The position numbers and the translations under genes are program-made. Positions 36,098-46,035 of a stretch of 64,000 nt of DNA are shown here, one piece after another. The notes beneath the pieces are model-generated. The model ran no database searches. It was given only the letters and a program-made list of their open reading frames with translations, and was not told the origin of the DNA. Position 1 is the stretch's first letter. The number at the start of each line of letters is the position of its first letter. Location of the stretch: contig JAWKUA010000013.1 of NCBI GenBank assembly GCA_041398785.1, forward strand, positions 124,001 to 188,000. Direction: 5' to 3'. This DNA is from Planctomycetaceae bacterium. Lineage in GTDB: Bacteria; Planctomycetota; Planctomycetia; Planctomycetales; Planctomycetaceae.

Positions 36098-38071
36098 GTG
36101 AGTTCCATTCCGGCCAGTTCCACGCAGCATGCGACGTCGGCGTCCGACGCTGACTACGGTCACGCTGCCTGGGATCTGCTGTACGACATGCCGGCATGGG
36201 GGATTTCGCTGGTTGTGCATGTTGCACTGCTGGTCGTGATGATGAGCTTCGGTATCGTCATCGTCGTCGAACGGGAGCTGGACCTGACGACAACCATCGA
36301 GCCGGAAGAAATCGAGCAGCAGGAATTTGTGATCGCCACCGAAGTCACGGAAGAAATCGGCAGCAAGAGCGATTTGAACATTCTCGGGCCGTCCATGGCA
36401 GCGGCTCAGCAGACCGGATTCGACAACCACCGCGAAAAGATCGAACAACTGGATGAGCAGATCGTGAACCCGCGTCTGCAGGTGTTCGAAACGCTGGCGA
36501 CTCCCAACGAAGCCGAACTTGTCGAACCGGTCGACCTGACCGGCACCACCGAACACGCCGGCGGAACTCAGGGCGCCATCGACCGCATCGTTCAGGAAAT
36601 CGCGGCGTCGCTGCGGGAACGCAAGACGCTGGTGGTGTGGCTGTTCGACGAATCCATTTCGCTAGAACAGCGCCGCGATGCCGTCACACAGCGTTTCGAA
36701 GGCATCTACAACCAGTTGAACAGTCTGGACGTTGACGCGGCCGGAGCACTGCGAACCGGCATCATCGGCTACGGCTCCGACATTCACATTCTGCAAAAGG
36801 AACCCACAGCCGACGTTGACCAGCTTGTCAGCGTTGTGCGCAGCATCAAGAGCGATGTGACCGGCAGGGAAATGGTGTTCAACGCCGTCGACCGGGCTGT
36901 CCGAACATTCCTGCCCGACAAGAAGAAGATGCGGGCCAACATGATGCTGATCATCGTCACCGACGAACGCGGCGACGATATGCAGGGACTGGAAGAAGTT
37001 GTTCGTCGATGCAGCCGGGAAGGCGTGAAGGCGTACTGCATCGGAAACTCCGCAGTGTTTGGACGCAAAAAGGGGAATGTCTACGTCAAGTGGACAGCGG
37101 ACGACGGTGAACAATTCGACGGATTGCTGCCTGCCGATCAGGGTCCGGAAACCCTTTTATCGGAAGGTCTGCCGATTCCATTCTGGACGTCGCGAGCCGG
37201 AGACTTGCTTTCAATGTCCTCCGGTTATGGTCCGTATGCGTTGTCGCGGCTGTGTTCAGAAACCGGGGGCATCTATTTCATCGCCGATGACACTCCCGGC
37301 CGCAAGTTTGATGAAGGTATCATGCGCCGATATTCCCCGGACTATCGGCCTCAAAGAGAGTACGAGCGACAACTTGCAAGCAACCGTGCCAAAGCGGCAC
37401 TGGTCCAGGCCGCAGCCGTCTTCGAACGTGACGAGTTGGACTTGAACGGTGACGATGTCGTCGACGAACGCGACATTCCCGTTCCCGGACGCAGTTTTCA
37501 GGCCAACAACGATACCGTTCTCCGGCAGCAGATCACGGAAGCACAGAAACCGCTGGCGACATTTGATTATCACCTTCAGGAACTACAGAACCTGCTGGAA
37601 GCCGGCGAAAATCATCGCGAGAAGCTCGACACGGATCGCTGGCGAGCCAGCTACGATCTGGCTCTGGGCCGTGTGCTGGCGATGCGAGTTCGCGCCTATG
37701 GCTACAACGCCATGCTGGCGGAAATGAAGTCCAGCCCGCGGCCGTTTCAGACTGCCGGAAGTAATCAGTGGAGACTGGAACCTTCGGATGACGTTGATGC
37801 GGGTGCCGCCGTTCGCCGAGTCCACAAGAAGGCGCTGGATTATCTGAACCGCGTGATTGACGAACACCCCGGTACGCCGTGGGCCTTTCTGGCTCAGGTC
37901 GAACTCAGCGAACCGCTTGGCTGGAAATGGGTGGAAGCCACGATGCAGATCGCGGAAAACAACATGGCTGACAACAGCAATCAGCCCGTGTTCGCACCCG
38001 AAGAGGAACAGCGGCGCCAGCAGGAACGCCAGCGGCAACTGAAGAAGCAGGCTACGCGTCCTCAGATCTGA
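36098..38071 (+). CDS. Membrane-anchored von Willebrand factor A domain protein
   Basis: 657 aa from GTG 36098, behind GGGAG. One membrane helix lies at about 33-53 (GISLVVHVALLVVMMSFGI). An acidic, helical linker leads to a VWA domain (about 165-340) with the MIDAS loop WLFDESISLEQR (DxSxS) and LIIVTDERGDDM. A further extracytoplasmic or cytoplasmic region includes ALSRLCSETGGIYFIAD and an Asp-rich loop (LNGDDVVDERDIP). A Gln/Arg-rich tail ends the protein. Function is unknown; it could be a surface or envelope scaffold. No clear operon partner is present; ftsK follows after 434 bases. Confidence 0.8.
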   Translation: MSSIPASSTQHATSASDADYGHAAWDLLYDMPAWGISLVVHVALLVVMMSFGIVIVVERELDLTTTIEPEEIEQQEFVIATEVTEEIGSKSDLNILGPSMAAAQQTGFDNHREKIEQLDEQIVNPRLQVFETLATPNEAELVEPVDLTGTTEHAGGTQGAIDRIVQEIAASLRERKTLVVWLFDESISLEQRRDAVTQRFEGIYNQLNSLDVDAAGALRTGIIGYGSDIHILQKEPTADVDQLVSVVRSIKSDVTGREMVFNAVDRAVRTFLPDKKKMRANMMLIIVTDERGDDMQGLEEVVRRCSREGVKAYCIGNSAVFGRKKGNVYVKWTADDGEQFDGLLPADQGPETLLSEGLPIPFWTSRAGDLLSMSSGYGPYALSRLCSETGGIYFIADDTPGRKFDEGIMRRYSPDYRPQREYERQLASNRAKAALVQAAAVFERDELDLNGDDVVDERDIPVPGRSFQANNDTVLRQQITEAQKPLATFDYHLQELQNLLEAGENHREKLDTDRWRASYDLALGRVLAMRVRAYGYNAMLAEMKSSPRPFQTAGSNQWRLEPSDDVDAGAAVRRVHKKALDYLNRVIDEHPGTPWAFLAQVELSEPLGWKWVEATMQIAENNMADNSNQPVFAPEEEQRRQQERQRQLKKQATRPQI

Positions 38072-38505
38072 TCGATCGTCAAGTGGCGTTTGCGTCCTGG
38101 TTTCCCATCGGACGACAGTTTTCCGCCCGCCCGCCGGTCGCCCGATTCCACCGGCAGAAGCCGAACAGTCGGTCATTTTCGCGCACTGGAACGGCTGACA
38201 CATCCGCGCGTGGCGTTGCTTTTTTGCATCATCGGGCAACGAATCGACCCGGCGGACTCATGTTCGAGTGGTAGCCTTGATTCGCCGGAACACAGGCAGC
38301 GCAGCCGGGAAGTTGTCGTCCTGACCATTTTTGTCGTGACACTGCCCTGCCGGCCAGCTGCCGTTTTCCGGCCGTCAAAGCCGCGACCGTCGAACACGCC
38401 TCGACGCGTCATTCTTCAATCGCCGCTGCCTGAAGCCGGTGCGCTGTCTCTGCGCGCGGTGCGGACAGCGAATTCTGCCAAAGACCGATCACAGAACGCT
38501 CAGAC
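38072..38505. other. Gap between the VWA gene and ftsK
   Basis: No protein-like frame, RNA or repeat was recognised. It presumably contains the ftsK promoter. Confidence 0.4.
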
Positions 38506-40818
38506 ATGTTCGACTTCGAACGATTCAGAAACGACGTTTTGGCGCTGGGGCTGCTGGCCCTGGTCGTCTTCGTCGGTCTGAGTTTCCTGAGCTACGATCC
38601 GGCTGACCCGCCTTCGGATCTGGTGTTTCCGGTTCGCCGCATGCCGACCAACATCTGCGGCAGCACGGGAGCGGCGGTGGCGTTCTATGCTCGCCAGGTC
38701 ATGGGTTTCGGAATTTGGGTCGCCATGGCCGCAGTCGCAGCCTGGGATCTGCAGCTGCTGTCGCGTGAAAAATCCCGCGGCCACTGGCTGCATCTGGCGG
38801 GGACAGGTTTGCTGGTTGTATCGGCCTGCACGGCGATCCACCTGGCAATGCCCGGTCTGGCGTCCGGTTCGGCCTACGGCAGCGGCGGCGTTGTCGGAGC
38901 GTGGACGGGCGTCGGCCTGAAGGAAGCGTTCTCACCGGTCGGCGTGGTGATCCTGGTGTGCTGCGGACTGCTGTCCGGCTGGATGCTGTCACCGCTGTGG
39001 AACCTGACGTCGCCAGGCCTGGCAATCGCCTCACTGCCACTGTCGGCGACCACGAAAGCCCTTTCGTTTGTCGGCCGAATCCGCAAACCCCGATCGGCTG
39101 CGTCGCCGGACGAAGCCACTAACGACGACGGCGACGTGCCCGACACAATCTCCATCAATACACTTATCGAAGCCGAATCGTCAGCGCAGGATTCCGACGA
39201 CCCTGATGACGACAATGACGATGCGGATGAAGACTCCGGCAGTTCGCTGAAGATCAATCCTCCCGTCGCGCTGACCGTTCATCGGGGCGACGATCACGGG
39301 GAATTCGACCGTTCGCAGCGCGAATATCAGCTTCCGGATCTGGACCTGCTGGAGGAACCCGAAGAATTTCCGTACGAACTTCTGGCAAAGAAGGCTCGCC
39401 TGGCAGCCGCCACGCTGGAAAAGACGTTCGAACAATTCGGCCTGAACATCAAAGTTTCGGAAGTCGATACCGGGCCGGTGGTGACTCAGTTCGAGCTGGA
39501 TCTGGAGCCGGGCCTGCGTCTGAACAAGGTCACGGCGCTGGAAGACGACCTGGCGATTGCTCTGCGAGTCCCCTCCGTGCGCGTCGTCGCGCCGATCCCC
39601 GGCAAGAACACCGTGGGAGTCGAAGTTCCCAACGAAAAGCAGGTCACCGTTCGTCTGAAGGAATTGCTGCAAAGCTGCGGCAGCCAGGCCGATGACATGC
39701 GAATTCCGCTGTTCTTCGGCAAGGACGTCAGCGGACATTCGCTGATTGTCGACATGGCAAAGATGCCGCACCTGCTGATCGCCGGACGAACGGGAACCGG
39801 TAAAAGCGTGTGCCTGAACACGCTGATTCTGTCCATGCTGATGACTCGCACACCCGACGAAGTCAAGATGCTGATGATCGACCCGAAGATGGTCGAACTC
39901 AGCCCGTACAAGAACCTGCCGCACCTGATGCATCCGGTGATTACCGACATGAAAAAGGCGGAGGCTGTGCTGGCATGGGCTGTCGACAAGATGGAAGAAC
40001 GCTACGACCTGCTGGCTCAGGTGGGTGTCCGTCATCTTGAAAGCTACAACAAGCTGGGCCGACGGGAAGTGCTCAGCCGGCTGGGCGTCAGCGAGCTTCA
40101 CGAAGAAGCGAAAAGCATCCCGGACAAGATGCCATACATCGTGATCATCGCCGACGAAATGGCCGATCTGATGATGACCTCCGGCAAGGACGTCGAAGCT
40201 CACATCATTCGTCTGGCACAGAAGTCGCGTGCCGTCGGAATTCACCTGGTCCTGGCGACTCAGAAACCCACTGTCGATGTCATTACCGGCCTGATCAAGT
40301 CGAACCTTCCCGCCCGAGTTTCGTTCCAGGTCGCCAGCAAGATGGACAGTCGTGTTGTCCTGGACGAAGGCGGCGCCGAACGACTGCTGGGCTGCGGTGA
40401 CATGCTGTACCTGGCTCCCGGCACCAGCAATCTGACTCGCGCGCAGGGAACGTATGTCAGCGACGAAGAAACCAATGCTGTCATTGACTTCTTCTCCGAC
40501 ATGGAACCGGAATACAGTGAAGAACTGCAGAAAGTCGTCGCCAGCGGCAGCGGCACAGCGGCTTCGTCGGGTGAAACCGGTCCGCGGCAGTATGACGACC
40601 TGTATGACGACGCGATCGACGTCGTTGTTCGCGAAGGACGTGGCAGTTGTTCGCTGCTGCAGCGCTGCCTGGGAATCGGCTACGGCCGCGCGTCGCGAAT
40701 GATCGACTGGATGGCGGAGGACGGAATCGTCGGAGAATACAACGGCGCTCAGGCTCGCGAAGTGCTGTATTCAGTCGACCAGTGGGAAGAAGCCAAAGCC
40801 CGGCGATCTGACGCGTAA
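38506..40818 (+). CDS. ftsK: DNA translocase FtsK/SpoIIIE
   Basis: 770 aa. It pumps chromosomal DNA during segregation, acting at the membrane. Four hydrophobic segments occur in the first 190 residues. An acidic linker follows (DDPDDDNDDADEDSG). The motor carries the FtsK alpha/beta region (NIKVSEVDTGPVVTQFELDL), Walker A (LLIAGRTGTGKSVCLN, about 425), DPKMVELSPYKNLPHL, and Walker B (YIVIIADEMADLMM, about 545). The winged-helix gamma domain (GRGSCSLLQRCLGIGYGRAS) near the C-terminus would read KOPS-type signals. Length and order are typical. This matters because many planctomycetes lack ftsZ yet keep ftsK. Confidence 0.95.
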   Translation: MFDFERFRNDVLALGLLALVVFVGLSFLSYDPADPPSDLVFPVRRMPTNICGSTGAAVAFYARQVMGFGIWVAMAAVAAWDLQLLSREKSRGHWLHLAGTGLLVVSACTAIHLAMPGLASGSAYGSGGVVGAWTGVGLKEAFSPVGVVILVCCGLLSGWMLSPLWNLTSPGLAIASLPLSATTKALSFVGRIRKPRSAASPDEATNDDGDVPDTISINTLIEAESSAQDSDDPDDDNDDADEDSGSSLKINPPVALTVHRGDDHGEFDRSQREYQLPDLDLLEEPEEFPYELLAKKARLAAATLEKTFEQFGLNIKVSEVDTGPVVTQFELDLEPGLRLNKVTALEDDLAIALRVPSVRVVAPIPGKNTVGVEVPNEKQVTVRLKELLQSCGSQADDMRIPLFFGKDVSGHSLIVDMAKMPHLLIAGRTGTGKSVCLNTLILSMLMTRTPDEVKMLMIDPKMVELSPYKNLPHLMHPVITDMKKAEAVLAWAVDKMEERYDLLAQVGVRHLESYNKLGRREVLSRLGVSELHEEAKSIPDKMPYIVIIADEMADLMMTSGKDVEAHIIRLAQKSRAVGIHLVLATQKPTVDVITGLIKSNLPARVSFQVASKMDSRVVLDEGGAERLLGCGDMLYLAPGTSNLTRAQGTYVSDEETNAVIDFFSDMEPEYSEELQKVVASGSGTAASSGETGPRQYDDLYDDAIDVVVREGRGSCSLLQRCLGIGYGRASRMIDWMAEDGIVGEYNGAQAREVLYSVDQWEEAKARRSDA

Positions 40819-41112
40819 CCTGGGCGGTCCCGCGTTGTCCAGCTCTCGCTTCGCACCGTCAGTTGCGGGGCACCGCTTCCAGCGCAGCGGCAGGGAGAGG
40901 TCGCACGAGCGGAGCGATGTGCTGGAGAGGGCCGATTGCGCAACCAGCGTTCCTGCATCGCAGCGCGATCAACGCGTGAATTGCCCGGACTTCCTGGAAA
41001 CTGCGTCGTGGCGATTCCGGACGGTGTGACGTAGACTGGCCATTCGTCGGGCGGACCACGGGAGCTGACTCCCGTTTCCGCCATCTGCCTGAAAAGAGTT
41101 CCCGGTCGATTC
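40819..41112. other. Intergenic region, possible degenerate repeat
   Basis: No gene. Repeated AGAGG/CAGCG-rich segments (CGCAGCGGCAGGGAGAGG, GTGCTGGAGAGGG) resemble a degenerate version of the palindromic repeats elsewhere in the window, without a clear stem. Confidence 0.35.
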
Positions 41113-42492
41113 ATGTCCAACGCGTCCACAACATCCGCCGCCCGCGGTCGGCGAGCTGTGTCGAATCCGGCGGGCAACGCTGTGCGGCTGCTGCTTGTGC
41201 TGGCCACCGTCGGAGCCGGGACGATTGCGGTGATCGGCGGCGTGTCGTGGTGGCAGGATCGACCGCTGCGCAGCATTCGCGCGGCGATCGACGATCAGGA
41301 CTTCACGGTCGCGTCAAATCTTGCCGACAGTTTTCTGGCCCGGTATCCGTATGACACCCGGGCACTGTTGCTGAAGGGTCGCTGCCTGTCCGAACTCGGT
41401 CAGCACGCCAGCGCCGATCATTTGTTTCAGCGAATCGCCCGGCAGTCCAACGGCTTTCCCGATGACAGCGACGCGTTGCGAGCCTGGTCGGTCAGTCTGC
41501 TGAATCTGGAACAGTGGACTCGGGCAATTGCCATCATGGAAACACTGACCGAATCCTTTCCCGATGACGCCGAGCTGCTTTACCCCCTGACGGTCGCGCG
41601 GATCCGGCTGTCTCAGTATGAACCAGCGCTGGAAAGTGCGGAGCGGCTGGCGAAAATTCCGGGGCATGAACAGGAAGCCGCAGTCATCATCGGCACCATT
41701 CATCACGATCGCGGTAACGGTCGATCGGCACTGGACGCCTGGAACACAGTGCTGGCTTCAAACCCCGACGCCGCGAATCTGCAGATTTCTCCCGAAGAAT
41801 TCTTTGCGATGGTTGGTGAAGAACTGCTCGACAGCGGATTTCCCGACAGAGCGGTTGAGTATCTGGAACGCAGTTCGGCAAGACTTCCGACGGGCCGGAC
41901 ATTCGCGCTGCTCGGTTCCGCGCGATCACAGATCGGTCAGCAACAGGCCGCCGTCAGCGCGTGGACGGAATCCATTCGACACGAACCCGCAAATCCCACG
42001 GCTCGCGAAGAACTTGCCAACTTCGCGCTGCAGAACGGGAACGCTCAGGAAGCCGTCGATATGATGAAGCCGCTGATGAATTCATCGGACCTTAGCAGCA
42101 GTTCTGCGTACGTGCTGCAGAGAGCGTTCACTCAACTGAACGACGCCGACCAGGCACAGCGATGGCGGCTAATGACCGATCAGTTGCGGGAACAGGAAAA
42201 GCAGAGGGGCCGAGTCAGCGAACTGCTGCGGACGTCCCGCGATCCGTTCCTGTCGACGTATCTTCGAGCCTACCAGTTGGCTCAGCAGGAAAAATGGAAT
42301 GACGCCGATCGCATTCTTCAGGATCTGCTGATACAGCATCCGGAGGACGCTCGCGTGCAGGCGCTGGCCGCAGCCGTCCGAAAACGCGGCGACTTGCCGG
42401 AGTTGGCCGATCAGAGCACCCGACCGGACTCGGCGCCGGGGCAGACTTCACCGCCACACGATTCCCCGCCGAAGCCGACGAGTTCCCAGTGA
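41113..42492 (+). CDS. Membrane-anchored TPR protein paired with CRTAC1 copy D
   Basis: 459 aa. One N-terminal membrane helix (LLLVLATVGAGTIAVIGGVS, about 27-46) precedes TPR-type repeats, for example LLKGRCLSELGQHASADHLF, ALESAERLAKIPGHEQEAAV and LANFALQNGNAQEAVDMMKP. The C-terminus is Pro/Ser-rich. Its stop codon TGA shares bases with the ATG of the downstream CRTAC1 gene (ATGA overlap), so the two are almost certainly translated together. The soluble part is predicted outside the cytoplasm. Confidence 0.87.
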   Translation: MSNASTTSAARGRRAVSNPAGNAVRLLLVLATVGAGTIAVIGGVSWWQDRPLRSIRAAIDDQDFTVASNLADSFLARYPYDTRALLLKGRCLSELGQHASADHLFQRIARQSNGFPDDSDALRAWSVSLLNLEQWTRAIAIMETLTESFPDDAELLYPLTVARIRLSQYEPALESAERLAKIPGHEQEAAVIIGTIHHDRGNGRSALDAWNTVLASNPDAANLQISPEEFFAMVGEELLDSGFPDRAVEYLERSSARLPTGRTFALLGSARSQIGQQQAAVSAWTESIRHEPANPTAREELANFALQNGNAQEAVDMMKPLMNSSDLSSSSAYVLQRAFTQLNDADQAQRWRLMTDQLREQEKQRGRVSELLRTSRDPFLSTYLRAYQLAQQEKWNDADRILQDLLIQHPEDARVQALAAAVRKRGDLPELADQSTRPDSAPGQTSPPHDSPPKPTSSQ

Positions 42493-44411
42493 TGCGATTC
42501 GATGGAATGTGGCATCCAGGGACACTTCTTCGCCGGTGGCAATCGCGTGGCGGAATGCTGGACCGTAGCGTGCGGGCATCCGTCGCCGGTGTGATCGTCG
42601 CCGGTGTGATCGCCGGATGCGAACCGGAAGCGCCGGTAACGTTGCCGCCGGATGCATCAGCAACCATCCCGGCAGCGTCGTCATCGAACGGTCCGCTGCC
42701 TGCGACCTCCACGAATCCCGCAGGCCATACCGCATCGGGCGGGTCCGCGGCGGGAACGATTCGGCTCGTCGAAGTGCCGCCGGCGGAGAGCGGAGTTGAC
42801 TTTCTGCATGTCAGCGGGGATTCGGAAGAGAAGCCGTTCCCGGCCGCCAACGGCAGTGGAGGCGGTGCCATCGATGTCGATCAGGACGGCCTGTTCGATC
42901 TGTACTTCGCCACGGGTGCTCCGTTTCCGCTGACGTCGACGGAAGCGTCGCCGTCGAACCGCTGTTATCGAAATCTCGGCGACTGGAAATTTCAGGAGAT
43001 CACCGCCGAAGCCGGTTTGACGTTTCGCGGATACAGCGCCGGCGTCGCCGTCGCGGATTTCGACAGCGACGGGTTCCCGGACCTGTACGTCACTTGTTTC
43101 GGAGAAAACCAGTGGTTCCGCAATCTCGGCGACGGAACGTTCGAAAACGCACCGATTTCGCCGGGCGGCAACTTTTCGACCAGTGCCGCATGGCTCGACT
43201 ACAACGGTGACGGCCTGGTCGACCTTTATGTCGGAAACTACGGCCACTGGTCCTTTGAAGAAAACCAATATTGTGGAGATCGGTCACGCGGAGTTCGAAT
43301 TTTCTGCAGCCCGAACTCACTGGAACCGGAGCCGGACCGGTTGCTGCAGAATCTGGGCGACGGGACGTTTCTGGATGCCACGTCCGCGGCCGGTGTCGAT
43401 CAGGTCACCGGCCGAGCTCAGGGAGTCCTGGCAACGGACGTCAACGCCGACGGCAATACCGACCTGTACATCGGCAACGATATCCATCCCAACTTTCTGT
43501 TTCTGAACGACGGCGACGGACACTTCGCCGACGCGACGGAATTGTCCGGCGCCGCGTACGACGGCCGCGGCCAGATGCAGGCCGGTATGGGAGTCGCCAG
43601 CGCCGACATCAATCACGACGGACGCCTGGATCTGTTCGTCACCAACTTCGAAGGCGAACAGAATACGCTGTACCTGCAGTCGGCGCCCGACACATTCTAC
43701 GACGCGTCAAACATGCTGGGGCTCGCGCCGGATTCGAAGCCCTGGGTCGGCTGGGGCACCGCCTTTGTCGACTTCAATCTTGATGGCTGGAAGGACGTGA
43801 TCGTCACCAATGGCCACGTCGACAACAATCTTCCGCAGATGGGACGCGACGTGCCGTACGAACAGCCGGCACTTGTCTGGCAGAACAATGAAGGCAGGTT
43901 CCGCTGCCTGGCAGACTCCGCCGGTTCGTGGTTCCGAGTATCTCACCCCGGCCGCGGGTTGATTACCGCCGACCTGGACAACGACGGCGACACGGACATC
44001 GTCGTCACGCAGCAGGACCAGCATCCGGCTCTGTTGAGAAACGATTCGCCGGAATTCGATCGCTCAGCGCGGAATTCCGTGACGCTGCGGCTGATTGGTC
44101 GCGAAAGCAACCGGGACGCCATCGGAACCCGAATCGAAATCACATCAGCCGAAACACCGCGTGTGGAATGCATCCAGAACGGAGGCAGCTATCTGTCGGC
44201 ACACGATTCCCGCCTGATCATTCCAGTCGACCCGTCCGGGACCGCGGACCTGAAGATTCTGTGGCCGTCCGGGGCTCAAAGCATGGTAATTGGACTGAAG
44301 GCATCGCAGAATTACGCCGTTATCGAACCTTCAACGACCGAACCGGCATCGATCAGTCATTCACCGGCAGCGTTGCCCACCGGAAAGGTGAACCGTGACT
44401 TCAACAAATAG
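42492..44411 (+). CDS. CRTAC1-type FG-GAP/ASPIC-UnbV lipoprotein (copy D)
   Basis: 639 aa. A long N-terminus ends in a lipobox (AGVIAGC). Propeller repeats carry calcium loops DVDQDGLFD, DFDSDGFPD, DYNGDGLVD, DVNADGNTD, DINHDGRLD, DFNLDGWKD and DLDNDGDTD. The C-terminal ASPIC/UnbV domain follows (NRDAIGTRIEITSAETPR, GGSYLSAHDSRLIIPV, ILWPSGAQSMV). ATG 42492 overlaps the upstream TPR stop; ATG 42555, with GGCGGA upstream, would give a more usual signal-peptide length. It is the centre of a three-gene overlapping module with the next membrane protein. Ligand unknown. Confidence 0.88.
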   Translation: MRFDGMWHPGTLLRRWQSRGGMLDRSVRASVAGVIVAGVIAGCEPEAPVTLPPDASATIPAASSSNGPLPATSTNPAGHTASGGSAAGTIRLVEVPPAESGVDFLHVSGDSEEKPFPAANGSGGGAIDVDQDGLFDLYFATGAPFPLTSTEASPSNRCYRNLGDWKFQEITAEAGLTFRGYSAGVAVADFDSDGFPDLYVTCFGENQWFRNLGDGTFENAPISPGGNFSTSAAWLDYNGDGLVDLYVGNYGHWSFEENQYCGDRSRGVRIFCSPNSLEPEPDRLLQNLGDGTFLDATSAAGVDQVTGRAQGVLATDVNADGNTDLYIGNDIHPNFLFLNDGDGHFADATELSGAAYDGRGQMQAGMGVASADINHDGRLDLFVTNFEGEQNTLYLQSAPDTFYDASNMLGLAPDSKPWVGWGTAFVDFNLDGWKDVIVTNGHVDNNLPQMGRDVPYEQPALVWQNNEGRFRCLADSAGSWFRVSHPGRGLITADLDNDGDTDIVVTQQDQHPALLRNDSPEFDRSARNSVTLRLIGRESNRDAIGTRIEITSAETPRVECIQNGGSYLSAHDSRLIIPVDPSGTADLKILWPSGAQSMVIGLKASQNYAVIEPSTTEPASISHSPAALPTGKVNRDFNK

Positions 44412-45138
44412 CGACCAGGCACATTCCGCGAATTTCCCGGATCACGAATCCGGCGACGTGAAGAAATCCTTTGTGGCCATCATTCTGGTCCTGCTGCTGG
44501 TGCTGCTGGTGGCGATCGCCGCTGCCGGTCGAGCCGCCTATGTCTGGGTCATGACGGATGGAAACCTGACGTTCCGCCGGTTTGCATTTATGGAAGAGCC
44601 GAAGGTTGAACTCTATCCGGTGACCGGCAAAGTTATCTTCAACGGTGAACCGCTGACCGGCGGACACATAGAACTGTACTCCGTCGACGGCAGCGTCAAG
44701 CCGGACCGGATCATAGGCCCGCTCAAGTCCGACGGCTCATTTGAGCTGTACACGGACTTCAACGGCACACTTGGCACTGGTGCTCCCTCAGGCGATTTCA
44801 AGGTGGTGCTGCTTGTCTATCATCCCACAGGGCCGCTGGAAGCGCCAGTGCAGATGCTGCCGGCGGAATTCTATGACCACAACAAAAGCCCGATTACGGT
44901 CAAGGTCACAACCGACGCCGCTCAGAACCAATTGACAATCGAAGCGGACGGAGAAATCCAGGAGAAGCCGGCACGTAACCGGCCACCCGGCGGCCGACGA
45001 CCGGCTGGGGATTCTCCCGACGAAGCATCGCCGGAAGCAAACGACGACGCAGCGGAACCCACACCGGACGACTCCACCTCTGAAGATGCTCCGTCCGAAT
45101 CTGCGCCATCGGAAGAATCACCGGACGAAGAGAACTGA
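44395..45138 (+). CDS. Small membrane-anchored protein with a carboxypeptidase-regulatory-like domain
   Basis: 247 aa from GTG 44395, with GGAAAGG 6 bases upstream, inside the last codons of the CRTAC1 gene. A membrane helix (FVAIILVLLLVLLVAIAAA, about 26-44) is followed by a beta-rich domain (VELYPVTGKVIFNGEPLTGG, then GPLKSDGSFELYTDF) resembling the Ig-like regulatory domains common in planctomycete exported proteins. The C-terminal 60 residues are Pro/Glu/Asp/Ser-rich and probably disordered. No enzyme motif is visible. Three consecutive start-stop overlaps link it to the TPR and CRTAC1 proteins. Confidence 0.78.
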   Translation: MTSTNSDQAHSANFPDHESGDVKKSFVAIILVLLLVLLVAIAAAGRAAYVWVMTDGNLTFRRFAFMEEPKVELYPVTGKVIFNGEPLTGGHIELYSVDGSVKPDRIIGPLKSDGSFELYTDFNGTLGTGAPSGDFKVVLLVYHPTGPLEAPVQMLPAEFYDHNKSPITVKVTTDAAQNQLTIEADGEIQEKPARNRPPGGRRPAGDSPDEASPEANDDAAEPTPDDSTSEDAPSESAPSEESPDEEN

Positions 45139-45190
45139 CGATCTGCCTGGTCTGAGAAGTCCCCGTCCCGTTTCCGCGACCGACGCCGTC

Positions 45191-45388
45191 CCGATTGGCG
45201 TTTCCGGGTTCTTGAACCGGCGACGTCTTTGGAGTGAGGTGACCCGTCACCGCTTTGGATTTCAAGGAATACGCGATTTCCGGTGCATCGATCGGCAGGT
45301 CGGAAGGTCAACATGAGAGCGAAAACCAAAGCGATGCTGAATCATCGCACTCCAAAAATCGCTTGTGGCTTGTCACGCGTCATTGGTG
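45191..45388 (+). repeat. About 200-bp direct repeat, left unit, containing a family A element
   Basis: It begins CGATTGGCGTTTCCGGGTTC, then TTGAACCGGCGACG. It contains a full family A palindrome (45228-45356, TTTGGAGTG ... CACTCCAAA) and ends GTGGCTTGTCACGCGTCA. The same arrangement is repeated at 45572-45769 with a few differences. The left TIR has a G-to-A change (GAGTGAG for GAGTGCG). Confidence 0.85.
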
Positions 45389-45428
45389 AACACCACTGAG
45401 CGACAGTGGCACGGATCGCAGCGCGGGC

Positions 45429-45493
45429 GTTCCGGGTAGCACATCTTCGCAGAAGGTGTGCGGCGCAGCCGTGGGAAAGCGTTTCGAGACGTC
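45429..45493 (-). repeat. Family B repeat, reverse orientation
   Basis: On the minus strand it reads GACGTCTCGAAACGCTTTCC, CACGGCTGCG, CGCACACCTTCTGCGAAGAT and GTGCTACCCGG, matching family B copies at 32799, 34062 and 53577. It lies between the two roughly 200-bp direct repeats and, unlike the others, has no family C partner. Confidence 0.78.
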
Positions 45494-45571
45494 CTGCCGC
45501 CACCGTGCACTGAATTTCCGAACAGCATCGGCCATCGATTTCCGATCGCCGCGCGACTCGCAGAACGCCAT

Positions 45572-45769
45572 CCCGATTGGCGTTTCCGGGTTCTTGAACC
45601 GGCGACGTCTTTGGAGTGCGGTGACCCGTCACCGCTTTGGATTTCACGGAATCCGCGATTTCCGGTGCATCGATTGGCAGCTCGGAAGTCGACATGTCTG
45701 CGAAAACCCAAGCGATGCTGAATCATCGCACTCCAAAAATCGCTCGTGGCTTGTCACGCGTCATCGGTG
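45572..45769 (+). repeat. About 200-bp direct repeat, right unit, containing a family A element
   Basis: Near-copy of 45191-45388. The internal family A element (45610-45737) has perfect TTTGGAGTGCG / CGCACTCCAAA ends and hairpins GCGGTGA-CCCG-TCACCGC and GCGATG-CTGAAT-CATCGC. No gene occupies 45139-46035; the right part leads into the leader of the DUF1559 gene. Confidence 0.85.
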
Positions 45770-46035
45770 TCCGATCGCCGCGCGACCCGACTGCGGGTTT
45801 CCCTCCGTCGAGTCGCACCCGTCGGTACGACTGGTGCGGGCACACTGACTTGCTGCCAAAACTTCACAGAATGAATTCAGAGTATTGCACGCGGGCTGTA
45901 CGAATTGTTAGATTTCGTAGTGCGGGGAGTCTCCGACTGTGGCCGGTGCACTTTTTTCTTCGCATTTCACTGTTGCGCCTAGCCGGGGCACCCTTGAGTA
46001 CGTCTTACTTTTTGAACATCGAAAGGACGGTCATT

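Noticed and set aside
45637..46035. Upstream extension of the DUF1559 frame
   Set aside because: It reads through the second family A repeat. The prepilin leader begins at ATG 46036 with AAGGA upstream, and the cleavage site must be near the N-terminus.
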